Assembly: GCF_032362555.1 (NCBI RefSeq)
Contig: NC_083519.1
Location: 6,155,501-6,219,500, forward strand
Length of the DNA stretch: 64,000 bases
DNA from: Amyelois transitella
Taxonomy: Eukaryota > Arthropoda > Insecta > Lepidoptera > Pyralidae
Direction of reading: 5' to 3'
The notes under the pieces were generated by a model. That model was not told the origin of the DNA, did no database searches, and was given only the letters and a program-made list of their open reading frames with translations. The position numbers and the translations under genes are program-made. Of this stretch, positions 10,205-23,403 are shown piece by piece. The first letter of the stretch is position 1. Each line of letters opens with the position of its first letter.

Positions 10205-13200
10205 CTAAGACCGATCAGCAGATCAACCAATTTTTTAGAGACCTACTCGGTTTCATAGCTGAAAAATGCTTTGAGAAAATTTCCTCAACCGATAAAAAAA
10301 TTATCCTGTTAGGCGTCCAGCTAAGACTTTGCAATTGTAAAATATTCTCGTGGAGGTGGCCCCATAAAAAGATTAGTTATAAAAATCTAAACGGGGATGC
10401 TGCATGCAAAGTCATAGATAATCTGAGCCGCATATGATTGGGCTTGTTTCACAACTGTAGCATCGTTGTTGCACAGAAAGAACCTGACCGGCCTTCACTC
10501 GGCAACTCTTGTGGAATACCATCGCCATTCACATGTTCAATAACAGAAATGTCAAATTATAATACTTACAGAGTTGCCTTTTACTTTTAGCGCAGGTACC
10601 TCGTAATGAACAAATCAAAATTCAGTACACTCTGTACTTCAATTTATTTAAATGTAACATTTCATTTAAAATAATATTATTTGAATTAATCATAACAATG
10701 TGTTCTTTCGTCCACATTTATATTCTAAGTTTGGATAATTTTGAAGTTGACGTTATTGAAGAAAACTGTGCAGTGCAGTTTGTTTCTTCTGCACTGACGC
10801 TTTGGGAGTGGCAGTAAACTTTGTTTTAAGTAACTTATTTATCTTTTGGTTTCACAACGCGTTGTGATATGACAATTATTAAGTGAGTGAAGTCTTATAA
10901 TATTTTAATATTTTTCTTCTGTGAAAATAATTACAGCGATTATACCTGCGAATATAAACAGGTATTTTTTGCGCTATACTTTTATCTATTCAGATAGATT
11001 ATGCGAGCGGAACAGTGGTCACGAGTTAGTTAATATTTATTTCTTATAGTTCAATAAAAATCACGCTCTCTTTATTATTTCTATACTGTATCCAATAAAA
11101 TAAAATAAACTTAAAATCTACGAAGTCAAAAACTGTGGTGTAAATATCCCTTACAATAACAAATATATTACCGAATAAACTATAACATGACTTTATACTT
11201 CATACAATGAAAAGAATAATGTATATTTCAGAATATTTCCCTGTAATTACTAGTTAACAAATGAATCATAGATTGGACTGTTGTGATACAGTAACCATTT
11301 GAAGACTTGTTATAATTTATATCGATTTGACAAACATCAGGCATATAATTATTAACTGGAACTCGGTATACGTAATAATGAGTAACAAGAGCCATGTGTC
11401 GTTATCAACTTATGTGTTATAAGGAAAGTTATGATTGCGTAAGAACAAGCATAAAGAAATTTAACTGAAAAGGAATTCATAACATATATTATTGTATTTA
11501 TCCAAATTCCTTAAAAAAAATGGTTATCGAAAAAATTACTAGCTATCTTATTAAATTAACCTGGACAAATTATTGTTAAAAAAAGGCACAATCTTAAAAG
11601 AATTTATGGTTACATACATACATTAAATCACGTCTATGTCCCTTGCGGGGTAGAAAGACCCAACAGTCCTGAAAAAACTGGTTTTCTGTCTGAAAATCCA
11701 AACTGTTAATCGTCACATGTATAATATAATGTAATTTGAGATTCATAAGTGTATCAAATCGATGCTCTTTAATGATGTTATGGAATATTATTGACTTGCA
11801 CAGTCAACCATTGTTAATTTAAAGAACGATTACTCAGTTTCAAATGTTTACAGTGGCGGTGCGTTGGCATAGCTATGTTATCAACAACTAAACAATTGAG
11901 GTTCAAAGGAATTTGCGTTTGCTTTAGCTAATATTATACAATGCAAATAAAAGCTGATTTTTTTACAAAGCTTGTATTAAACATGCAGTGTAATTTTAAA
12001 GCATACAAGTATACAAATATAGGTACATTTTGTATGCATAGGTATGTAAATCGTGTGGTAGTGCAATATTATGAGAAATAATTGAAATTTTACTTGATCC
12101 CGACGAACGAAAGAGGCTTTATTAATTTAACTTAAAAATTAAGACAGATATTACAACGCGTTTTTTTTTATAAAAGCGCCAATATAATTTTATATAAAAA
12201 GCTCCTTGGATCAACAGCTTTGATCAACAGACTTAGACCTTGTGCAGATTTCTGCGCTTTCGAATTCACACAAATTCTGCAAGCCTAATTTATTAAATCT
12301 TTTCATCATACAATCATCATATTTACGCTTTATATTTATGGGTAATTAGGTTTTATTATTAGAAAAATAACGTTAAGAATAATAATTGAAGTATCTTTAG
12401 CAAACAACACTTACTTCACATTTAATGTGTTAAACGCTACATTAAATATAAGTATGACCGTAAAGTTATGATAGATAAACCATTATAACCTTTTTAGAAC
12501 TTATAAGGATGAAGAATTTTGTTTTTAGATTAAAGATTGGAAAAAAAATCATAATTCTTTAGAACATTTGCAAATTTTAACAGCAAATAAGCTCAGTGGA
12601 AATCTTTTTCTTTTTTGCTTTAATCCTTAATCGCTAGACTATTATGGTAATAAAATAATACGTGTGTGAAAATATCCTATCGTTATAAAAAACGCATTGT
12701 AATTGACAATGCAGGTGGTACCGACTAATGCAACGTATGTGTTCATACGTAAGTTAATTGCTTGCTAAGTGTATTTTGTAATCGTCATTTAGGTCCCGTT
12801 AGTAAACACATAACTTTATTAATTCGCTTTGATTGTTTCTATATAAATGTATGTAACACTATTATGTTACATTATTTTTTGGAAAAACATTGATGATTAA
12901 TATTTTTTGATTACTATTACTAAAGAAATAAAAATGTGGTAATATCTATTAGGTACACATTAAAACTTGAAAGCAATTTCAAAATAAAAATCCTTTTAAA
13001 TTATTTTTTTCAGAAGGTTTATTATTTCATCAAAAATTTGCTCAAAGCTTTTACTGAAGTCACCCACCCACCCCACTCAAAAGATTTGAACTTGATTTGT
13101 TCGTACCTATAATAAACATAAACTTACATTATGATTCCCAACAGACCAGACGAATCACAGACAATCCAATAAGACACTAAATTCTTCACTACATGCATAC

Positions 13201-16200
13201 ATTCACACAACAAATCGATTATTCTGCTTAAACGCACTAAATGTTTTATTGTAAATCTAAGGCACGCAGGTGAGAAATAAAAACGATATTATTTAAATCT
13301 CTGTTTCGCGATTTTTACTTTATACAAGTCTCAAATCTGATTGCTACCAGACGAAATTACGTCTCACCACCGCGGGCGAACGAAGCATACTGTTTTGATA
13401 GTGTATTTTAGCGTACTCCAAGGTGAGTGGGAGTGTACCATGAACCACACACCACCATCGACTGTCGCGTTTGCCGCTTTATCCGCTGCTGCTTTTAATA
13501 CTGCGAAAATCACAACTCGTTCCGAATTCTTGCGGCTTTTCGCAGAATATCCCAATACTAGGGGATCGTTGAAAAATAGGGCCAGTTTATTACTAATTAA
13601 AGTTTATATCCTTAGCTCACTTTAAAGTAGTTATTCCTTAAAATCTTTAAAAAAATGTATGTAAAGTGTTTCCAAAATATATATACAATAATGAACAATA
13701 TTAGAATGGCAATAAAAATAAAGTGTACTATCAATTAACAATAAATTTTTATCTCTTTTAATGTTTAATTGTACTTCTCAGATGGAGATTAGAAAGTATC
13801 TTACGCCAAGTTACTAATTCGTTATTTAATAAATTTTTTTAGTAATTGGATAATGATTTAGCCCAGCTATGAAATTATATGCATTATTCTATAGAACTTA
13901 TGAAAGTATAGATTTTACTGCAAGAATAAAGTCCCTTCTAAGAATGAAGTCGTTATGTTGAAAACGATGAAAAATTATAAGTTGGCTTTGATTTTTTTAC
14001 TAATAAACTTGAGTAGGTGCTCAATACCGATGCGTCACATACATGACGTAAGAGCCGCATCGTTTCCCATGTCATGTTTGTGTTTACACTTTAAGAAATT
14101 TACTTAGTTAAATCTATAACTACTTTTTATTACTGTGTGAGTCACGGATAAATTTCATTAAAATCCGTCCAGTAGCTAGAAGAGAAAAAATAACAAAAAC
14201 ACACACATCCTTACAAACTTTGGCAGTTATAATATTAGTAGTTTTTTTTTATATTTTGCCTATGGCATAGGTTTTTGCGCATGACAACTAAAGCAGACAT
14301 TCTAAAATAAAGTCTAAATGATCCACAGTAGCAAATTTAATGGCACCATTCCAAAAAAAATGCGAATATTTCTGTATCGTATTCAATTGTTAGCAGAGAC
14401 CCAAAGGTTATAATAATTGAAAAATAGGTTACGAGTTGGACATAAACTAGTGTTGATATTTACACGATTAACAACTGCGATACGTTTAACGTTAAAGCCG
14501 TCAAATTAGGCCAGAGATAGGCCTCCAAAGTCAATAGAATCAACCCCTTGGTTGTGATGTGAATATTACCCCTACACGGGAATTAAGACCCTATTGGAGA
14601 CAATTAAGTTATAGTTCAGCATGCGTGACACATGGGCATGAATCCGCGTTCTACTTTCAGTCGTATTAAAGCTCAGCCTTAGGGTTGCCACTACACATGC
14701 ATTTGAAATGTTTTCTTTTTATTCCATTTTGTTACATTCATTAATTTTTTTTTAAATTTTGGTGACCCGCAAATAATACGTCAAGGCGGTGCCTGGGAGC
14801 ATTGGTTCGAATCTATTTTGTGCATCGAAATTCCTAATACCGCGCTAGCTGTTCTGTTTAAGTTCGTAAAGTTTTATGAATAACCTGATTTATAACAATA
14901 AGAATCATTTCTTGCCTAATTAAATAACTGATTGTTTTATTTTTTTTTTAACTTAAATATCAATAAATAAATAAATTGCTTATGCATAATTACTGAAACC
15001 ACTAAACACTAATGGTAAACTTGAAATTAGATGCATACTTTGTTTTTTTGCAGTAATGGAATTCTTATAGGCAAAAAAACCCCATATTTAAACCCAAATA
15101 AAATTTACTTGCACGAAATCACGACCAACATACCTAGGTTAATTCATCAGTACATTTTATTATTGAGTTGTTGATGGCTTGTAAAGTGCAAATTCACAAT
15201 AATAAAATTCACGTGCACGAAGCACAACAACAAGTTGATTATAAACGATGTAAATCGGAAGCAGCAAAAAAACTTCTGGGTACGAATTTTTCAATTCATT
15301 GAAAAAATCTGTTTTTTTTTTGGTGACCCTGTTTCAGGGCAGCTTGCTGGGCGTGATTGAGTTAGGCGTGGCGCCCATCACCCGACTATATGCGGTCAAC
15401 GGGACTACACAAATAGGTGGGAACGTTTAACTGATGGGGTTTGATAGCATCCGTTATGGGGTCCCGGTTTAACCTGAAAGCATTGCAAGTCTACATTTAT
15501 AGGTTTAATGTTATTGAGAATAAATATGATATTTGCAACAAACATTGCAAGATTTGCATGTACCTACTCTAGAAAACTAAATTTTAAAAAATCATTGTCA
15601 TTGTAAATCAAAAATAAAGCAAATTATAATGTCAAAGGTTATCATTTATTAAAGCAAATTTAAATATGATTGCTGATTGCAATTGAGAAAGAACTAAATG
15701 CAAAATAAGGAATTTGTGACTAGCAAGTCTTAATTACATGCTGTAATTCTTAGTAAAATCAAGTTTAGCGTACCCCAAAAGTGTTCCACGAGTGAGAAGT
15801 CCTTCACAACACATTCCATTACCATATGTTATTTTTCACGAATTTTAAAGTAGCCGATAATGATAGCCTATTACTCATACACATCAATTTTTAATTAACA
15901 AAGAACAGTTTGTTATTCCGAGTATGTCTAAGTAAGATTTAATTTTCATATAATATCACTTAAATATACTTACGGTAAATGGGTGACTGTAACTTAATTA
16001 TATTGACATAAATACATAAATATTTATTGTTTTCTCGAATTTGATCAACTTTTAGTGATGCAAGTCTTTAATAAATATCGCAGTAATATAACTGGGTTAC
16101 TTTATTAAAGTTCCCTTCCAAATTCTCTCTTTTATTAGTTAACCCAAGACAATATACATTAATTTAAAAAAATAATAAACAAATGATTAAAATAATAAAT

Positions 16201-16260
16201 ATATTACAATACTAATAAAATATGTTATTAGTAGGTATTTTTACTATTTTTATAATATAC
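10205..16260. other. Six kilobases of AT-rich intergenic DNA
   Basis: No exon was recognised. 14,755-14,830 and 15,320-15,480 are locally GC-richer and repeat-like; the first contains 'ggttcgaatc', a tRNA B-box-like string, but no foldable tRNA. The overlapping open frames on both strands at 13,341-13,625 have no recognisable domain. Confidence 0.45.
11612..11685 (-). repeat. Hairpin SINE-like repeat, 3' end only
   Basis: The (TACA)n tail is followed by 'aatcacgtctatgtcccttg' and 'gaaagacccaacagtcctg', then homology fades. Only the last ~75 bp of the element survive. Confidence 0.7.
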
Positions 16261-16269
16261 TTCTAACCA

Positions 16270-16360
16270 AACTGAACGCGGCCTATCAGTCTTCAAGACT
16301 TCTGTTGGCTCTTTCTTCCTCGCAAGGTAAATAGATGTGATTATAGGTATGTATGTATGT
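16270..16360 (+). repeat. Hairpin SINE-like repeat, 3' end only
   Basis: Matches from 'actgaacgcggcctatcag' through a rearranged stem-loop ('cagtcttcaagacttctg') to 'agatgtgattataggtatgt'. The 5' two thirds are absent. Confidence 0.78.
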
Positions 16361-16844
16361 TGTTTTTGACTTAACTACATATCGATAGATCGATAAGGAT
16401 TTGCATGGGAAAACTTCCGTCAGAGCCATAAGGTTGTCGTTGTTACTAGCATAGTCGAATTATATACCTATTCTACATGTAATTAGTCTTCATCAACTAT
16501 GAAATTATATATTTTCATGGATAAAGTAAATAACGCTAGCAATATGATTGTAGGGTGTCATGTCTGTCAATTAATATTTCCCAAGGGCGTAGAGTGGGCG
16601 TAGGTCTTCGCGTCGAAAGACAAATCGCAACGACTACGCTTCTAGGTCGCATCAACATAAAAGAGATCCTATCATCCATCAACGCCGATGACAACCGAAC
16701 AATCAACACCTTATTGGCTAACAATGGACACGGTAATATTTATAGCAATCCCAGGTTTCACCCCAATGTTTCATTTGGTAGACAACTGAGGCACGAAAGG
16801 GAAATTTACCTACTGGTCCGGTTTTATACGAAATGTTTTCTTAT

Positions 16845-17101
16845 GTGCCGTGTGATTTCCGGCACCATTAGAAAGGAAAGAATGGGACCACTCCATCTCT
16901 TTCACGTGGATTTCGTATAAGGCGACTAAAGGATATACTTATAAACTTGGGATTCTTCTTTAAGGCAACAGACTAGCAACCTGTCACTATTTGAATCTCA
17001 ATTCTATTATTAAGCCAAACAGTTAAATGTGGCCTATCAGTCTTTTTAAGACTGTTGGCTCTGTCTACCCCGCAAGGGATATGGACGTGATTACATGTAT
17101 G
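16845..17101 (+). repeat. Hairpin SINE-like repeat, full length
   Basis: Runs from 'gtgccgtgtgatttccggca' to 'ggacgtgattacatgtatg' with all internal blocks in order. The stem-loop reads 'cagtctttttaagactg': the stem is intact and one loop base differs from other copies. Confidence 0.92.
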
Positions 17102-17109
17102 TTTTCTTA

Positions 17110-19490
17110 TGTAAAATACGTTGACAAAGTATAAGAAACGTATCTATATAAAAAATATTAATATCTGAATTATCTTTTAATAATAGAAACAGAAACTATA
17201 TGACTAGATTTTCAAATTTCAATTACTATCGCTGTTTAAAAAAAATATAGTGGCTGTGCTGAAGCTTTATAATGTTTGAGATATTTAAATTTATATATTT
17301 GTTGTACGAAACACATATATAACTAACCTGAAGCTAAGCCGGCAAACGCAAGATTTCATAGACAGCATTTGCCTTCATGCTCATAGTTTTGATCTGAAAC
17401 AAACGGTAAATTAATAGTCAAGTTGAGTCTTAAAGAAAACAGGTTACTTAGGCTGTAGAACTTGGAACATAATTGTCTTGTATGCAAAATGTCAGTCAGA
17501 TACTGATTTTATATTTTATTATATTTAAAACACTATTAAATTTCAAAATAGGCAATATCGGATAATACCATACCAACTTATGTTTTTAAAACCTATTAAA
17601 AAAAATTTGACTTCAAAGTTTACTCGAACTAGTAATGCATTACCATAGGCGGCAATTATGGTTGGTATGAACTCGTATTTAGTGAAAACATTGCCGCTGT
17701 TACGCCAATCGCATCGTATAATATATTAATTTTAATGTGACTGTCTCTTCCAGGTTACATTTCTTTGTGTTTCTGTACATCAGTACTTTAATTCCTTCTC
17801 CATTTTATATCAGTTCCCTTAGCCAAATACTAAATTCATCTTCATCATATCCCACAATGATAGTTGGTCGACTGATTGACTAAATATATAGGTATACATA
17901 TAATCCATAAGGGGTAGACAAAACCAACAATCTCGAAAAGAATAGATGGCGACGTATAGCTGTTCCCTTGATTGTCTTTTACAATCTGCATGGGACGAGA
18001 AGCAGCAGGGTTTGCCAGTTATCTTTTGTCTTCGCTACCAAAGAGCATGGAAGCTTTTGCCTGACCAAACAACATGCTTTACATGGAAGATAGCGACTTG
18101 TCGCGTACGTTGTGCAGAAGGCCTTATGTCAATATGAATTAAGTCAAACATAACAACTAGGCCGTGTCTCGGCTACCTTGGGCATGATTTGGACAACCCG
18201 GCCCAGCAGAGATTAGGGTGGAAACGGGCGCGGCGAGCGTGCCGCGAAATGGCGCGACATTTTGGCGGTCGCTGACGTAACGGGCCACGCCTGACATTTC
18301 GTATAAAGCAACAAAGCAGCCCTACCTACCCTCATGCCTGATAACAGAAAAAGCTTAATAATGTTTAGGGCTTTTCGGGTTATTTGCCGAGGCTCGTCGC
18401 ACTTCCACTGCAGTATCTCACCTTGGCATTTTCTATAGACCATTTTATATGTCAATAGGCGAATCATATAGCTTACAAGAGTGAAGGTTTTAAGTTGTTC
18501 TACAACCAAATCGTTTTCGTCCTTGACTCTCGTAAAATGCCTGTATAATACAGCCGAAATTGCGTTATAACAATGTAGACAGTTAAAACGGAGCACGTAA
18601 TATACGATAGGTCAATCAAGGGGGCGTACGCCTATGAAGATTTAATGGCCATCCAAGGCAAACTCAACATTTTAGCCAGCTGGGCTATATATGGACTAAA
18701 TATTAATTAAAGAAACACAATGACGAAAAATACTGTTGCAAATGTCTCATTAAAAATTCGACAGGTTGTGATAAGAAACTTCGAAATTTTTATCACAATA
18801 AAAAAAAACAAAATTGTAGGTCATTCGCAAACAAAAGGTTATATATACCCCTCAATTATTTAGTCCTACGACTGTGAGCCACGATGTCAGTTAGATCCAC
18901 CGTTTTACCGCGTTTCTTTTTTTCTTACCAAAATTTGTCTAACCTCAACTTACTCTTTAGTTTGCTCTCTCTATTGTCTCTGATTAAACCGTGAAAAGCG
19001 TATAAAAATGTAATTATCAAGTCGATGCTATATTTTCTCTCATTATAAATGTATGCACATTTCCTACTTCGTCTTGAAAACTCTTCATTCAGCAAGCATC
19101 TACAGTTAATATTGTAAAACTATTCGGCTGGATTGTCCGCCTGCCTGTCACCAACACGGTTTGGGTATTTTAAATGTTCTAACAACTAGTTCATTTAGTC
19201 GCCTTGTGTCGTGCATGGGAACTCCATGGGAACATATGAACTTGTTTTATTATAATCAATAGGGAGCCGCATTATTAAGACGATACATGCTGTAGCGGCC
19301 GTTCAGCCTCCACGGACAAACACTCTTTGACTTGACAATTTTAGATGACCAAAACTGACGGACAGACACAGACTGTGAAAAAAAAGACAATCGACATCGA
19401 GACGAGACGACAAGACGCACCTTGAACGGGCGAAATTCTGTTTTAATTCAGACATAGACACAGACAGACAGACAACAGACCCTCGGCCCA
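17110..19490. other. Intergenic stretch, no gene recognised
   Basis: Mostly AT-rich. 18,220-18,300 is GC/CpG-rich, but the minus open frame across it (18,213-18,596) shows no domain. A worn 3' SINE fragment is visible at about 17,898-17,945 ('aaggggtagacaaaaccaac'). Confidence 0.45.
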
Positions 19491-19498
19491 GAGCCGGA
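19491..19498. repeat. 8-bp target-site duplication, left copy (CCTCGGCC)
   Basis: CCTCGGCC at 19491-19498 and again at 20443-20450 flank the hAT element exactly. Eight-bp duplications are the hallmark of hAT insertion. Confidence 0.92.
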
Positions 19499-20442
19499 TT
19501 AACCTTAAGGCAGAGTAGGCAACTGCCTAGGGGCCCAGCATCGACAGGGGCCCCGCCCACTGCCTGCATTCCGAAAAATATTTTTTTTTGAATTGAACGA
19601 AAATGATAATTAACAAAACTATTCTTTCTTTTTCAACACCTGTAACACTTTATACATACAGAACCATCTAGTATCTAATATTAGAACTAATATAATCCTT
19701 CGAAACGCAACTAACTGGACTTCATGTACGTTGGGGGAATCCCCGATTTGTTGGGTGCGTTCTGTAAGCTTCCGTAGCGTGATAATAATTTGTAGCGTAA
19801 TAGTTCCGAAACTTTCAAAATACCTATAACCTACGTATCTTTAATTACAAAATATGATATGAGTTCTGCGATTGCAAGGTAAATTTTAAAAAGTTTATGT
19901 GTTCTCCGTATTTGAAGACTTACGATTTTCACATACACAAAACCAAAAGTATTTAAAACAAAAGTGTTCCCGCTATTTCGGCATTCATAGAAAGGATTAT
20001 GAATTCGAAATGGTGTGAAGAAAGAAACAGAGCACATATATCTTTTATACCTACTAAAAATGAGCTTTTGATTTATAGTAATTTAAGAATTTACTGCGAT
20101 AAACCTTCTGCCAGTTTTATTGGAGAGAAAAAATTGTTAAAAAATGCAAGAAGTGCAAAAAAATATAGTTTTTGGCCAGTAAAAAATAAAAAATAAATTA
20201 GTAAAATGTAACTTAGGTAATTTTTTATTGTTCCCTACTAAAATACTATATTTATGTGCAAGGTACTATATTTTTAAAAACTTTACTTACAAAATACTAT
20301 ATTTTGACACTAAAATGTTGGCAACCCTAGTAGAAGGCAAAAAAAAAATACATCACATGATTTAGTCAGTCAGAATAGGTAAGGAAAAGGGGCCCGAAAA
20401 TGGTAGTGCCTACAGGCCCATGACAGGTTTAATCCGGCTCTG
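19499..20442 (+). mobile_element. hAT-superfamily DNA transposon, internally deleted (944 bp)
   Basis: The termini are CAGAGCCGGATTAA at the left and its exact reverse complement at the right (14 bp). The CCTCGGCC duplication lies outside both ends. Subterminal 'ggggccc' motifs occur near both ends. Only a C-terminal piece of a transposase remains inside, so the copy is non-autonomous. The exact duplication shows that the insertion has not been rearranged since it landed. Confidence 0.92.
19999..20196 (+). pseudogene. C-terminal remnant of a hAT transposase
   Basis: A 65-residue frame includes 'WCEERNRAHISFIPTKNELL' and, later, 'KKLLKNARSAKKY'. This resembles the end of hAT transposases, where a 'RNR' motif and a short helix follow the dimerisation region ahead of a 'LL..I.SS.KY'-type ending. 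The catalytic part is missing. Its position inside well-defined hAT ends supports the assignment more than the short sequence does. Confidence 0.55.
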
Positions 20443-20450
20443 CCTCGGCC
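20443..20450. repeat. 8-bp target-site duplication, right copy (CCTCGGCC)
   Basis: Right partner of the duplication at 19491-19498, directly abutting the right terminus ...CCGGCTCTG. Confidence 0.92.
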
Positions 20451-23400
20451 CGTTCACATGCTTTACAATAATCCAATGTACCTTAACTTTTAAAAGATTT
20501 AACAACATTATGTAAACAATATATTAAATAGCTTAAGAGGTTGCGTGCAAAGCTTTAATATTGAGTGTACGTGGGTCAATAAACCAAGCAAAGTTATGTA
20601 GGTTTAGGCTTACGTTCTTGTATTGTGGAATTATAATGCTGTATTCTTTTGATAATACCTACACATTTAAAGTGCATTAAAAACCTGCAACTATTTGCGA
20701 AAAGAAAGTTCAAGGTGACGGTATAATAACTAAGCCACCACCGGACGTCCGACATTCTTCACACAATGAATTATTGAAAAGGGTAATTGAAAGAGCGCGT
20801 GAGAGTGTTTGCAGCCGCGGCCCTGTGCTTACCCTATGATTGCAGAACTTTTCTATTTTTTTATGGCGCGCCGTAAGTTGCCCACCATAAAAGAAAAAAA
20901 GTAACCTAAGTAAAATATTTGTTGACATAATATGACAGTGATCTGGGGGTGGCCTCTTAAACTTAATCTCATCCCACATCTTTATTTACACACGTAAGTT
21001 GCGTCCACTTGGCATAAGACAACTTCAAATAATTCGCCTAGCTAGCAGAGCAATAAAAGCAGAAAAAAGCGGTTTGGTTTCACACGAAGCGACTTCCATC
21101 TGACCTCCGCCTCTATAAGTTTTCTTGATTTTCTTAAATAATCAAATACTAATAATTAAAAAAACAAATCAATTGTAAAGTTAGAAACCACAAATTATGG
21201 GCTCATAGTAATGTTATTTCATAATTAAAAATAATATTTGTAGTAAATATTTACAAAAGTATTGAAACCATGAAAAACATTATTGCATAATGAAGTCTTA
21301 AATCATAAGTAAATCAAATTCTACCAAAATGAAGTAAATCAAATTCTACCAAAATAAAACATTCTCTCTGAGTTAAAAAAACCCCAGCAAGTAAGTGAAA
21401 AGAATATTTAAAATATATTGTTATTTAGATTTAATGGGACATTTAGTAAAGATTTTCATATAAATCATAATTTTCAGCTGGAGCCAATAGCAATACTATC
21501 CATAAAGGGTCATTTGTCATCACACCATTATCAAAAACATCATACAAGGTTCCATTGTGAATGTTTCTGAATATGTATGTATGTTTTGAGATAGGTATGC
21601 AAAAATTACTAAGAACTGATTTAGATAAAACTAAACTAAGTAATATATCGATACTAATTAACAAACATGTTAATTCTTCGGAACAGTATGATTAAACCAC
21701 TCCAAATCTATCTTCGTTCTGGATTATCTAAAAATTTGCAAACCCCAGATGACAGTAACTCTGTGTTTAAACCAATGGGTGGGGAAGTGGACCCTACGTT
21801 CTGAAGCAACACAACTGAGAATGCAAACAGGAACACAATCAGATTTCAATATCATAATGAAATTTACTAAAGGATACCTATGTCATATGTATGCTAATTT
21901 TGAGTAAAAGTTAAGTGAATAATTTCAACTCGCTTCATTTGGAATTGATGGATATATCAGGCAAAGTTTTACTTATTTAAACTTTATTGTATAAAATACA
22001 AATTTATTAAGCATTATCTACCAGTCAACCATTGGGTGTGACAGAGAATCCATCCAATTTGTTTGGCAGTGTTTGAATCCTACAAACTATAACCTTCTTA
22101 CTATTCTTCTCTCCTCTCAAGCCACCTTATTTCCCAACATGAACCATTGTTGTATTTGTTGTATGTTCTCATGCTATCACTTTGGATAACTCCAGATATT
22201 ACTTCATCACTCTCTCTACATATTATTAATGTAAAGTTCCCCTATTTTCTCTCTCTCTATGTATGCGCTAATCTTGGAAATATTGAGGATGGATTATGTT
22301 CCTGTTTGAAATGTTGGAAAAAGCGTTTTCTAAGGAAAAAGCCAGGGTGGGTTGCTAGAAGAGTATATGAGACAGATGTCTTGTCAAGCTTCATGAATAG
22401 ACCTATAGAATGCCTGAACACATCATAGCTTATCATAACAGTCATGTACAAAAAATTTAATAAGAAGTATATTTTGGGACTGATTTAAGTCAAAAGTTTA
22501 GATTTGGTGTAACTCAGCAATGTTTTTTAAAAGTTTAGCATATATACCAAAGAAACACCACAACCAATTTCTTAATAGTCGATTATGACTTGTATATACC
22601 AATATTTGCATACGACATAAAGACTAATAAGATATTGTTTGGTTTTCATTTTATGAAAGAAGTAAAAATAATTTAAAGTGAAAGTATGTTCCTATTAGCA
22701 AAGTTGACATCACCAAGTAAAATAAATACTAGTTGCAAAACTGTGAACAGTACCTTTTGGTTATATGAGGAAACATTCAAATATCCTTGATTTATTCACT
22801 TCTAATAGTGATAAACTTCACAAAAAGCTGCTTTATTTTGTTAACCAAAATCGCCGCAAATATAAATCACCACAACTATCTTGACTTGATCAACCAACCA
22901 ACTCGAGGAAAATTACATCTTTCATTCATTCATGACTTGACAGATCAGACAGTTGACATATGTGCTGAAATGTTGCTAGAACAAAAATATTTTAAAGCCA
23001 CCTATTGAAAGGAAGACTTTTTTGGCCTTATTTTGGAGGCCCTGTTGGACCCAAAACAAGTCTTTGGTTTGAAGATTTGCTTTCTCTTTGGTTGTCATTG
23101 TCAATCAAATCAATAACAAAAAAATTGCTCTCGCTTTCTATGTGTGCTTCTCTGGGTAGGCTTGAGTTGTTTTGGTCGTTTTTTTAATTTAAGATGACTG
23201 TTCGTATTGATTAAACTATCAATTTTACGTGAATTTACTTATTCTGTGTCCTGCATTGATGATAAAGTAAGTTAACGACGAATAAACATTGTTTGCTAAT
23301 AGTGGTTTCCATGGTCAATTGACGCTTAATTTCTCGATTTATTACATTTCACACACCAATATACTACAATTATTCATTTCAGAAATTACAAGCAAGTTCA
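20451..23400. other. Upstream region of MBD2/3, no gene recognised
   Basis: A possible scrap of the second tRNA-SINE family occurs at about 21,080-21,110 ('gaagcgacttccatctgacc'). A 25-bp tandem pair is listed separately. The last ~200 bases before 23,404 should contain the MBD2/3 5' UTR, but no promoter element could be fixed. Confidence 0.45.
21307..21356. repeat. 25-bp unit in tandem, two copies
   Basis: The unit beginning 'aagtaaatcaaattctacca' occurs at 21307 and again 25 bp later, almost without change. It is a small local duplication. Confidence 0.8.
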
Positions 23401-23403
23401 ATT

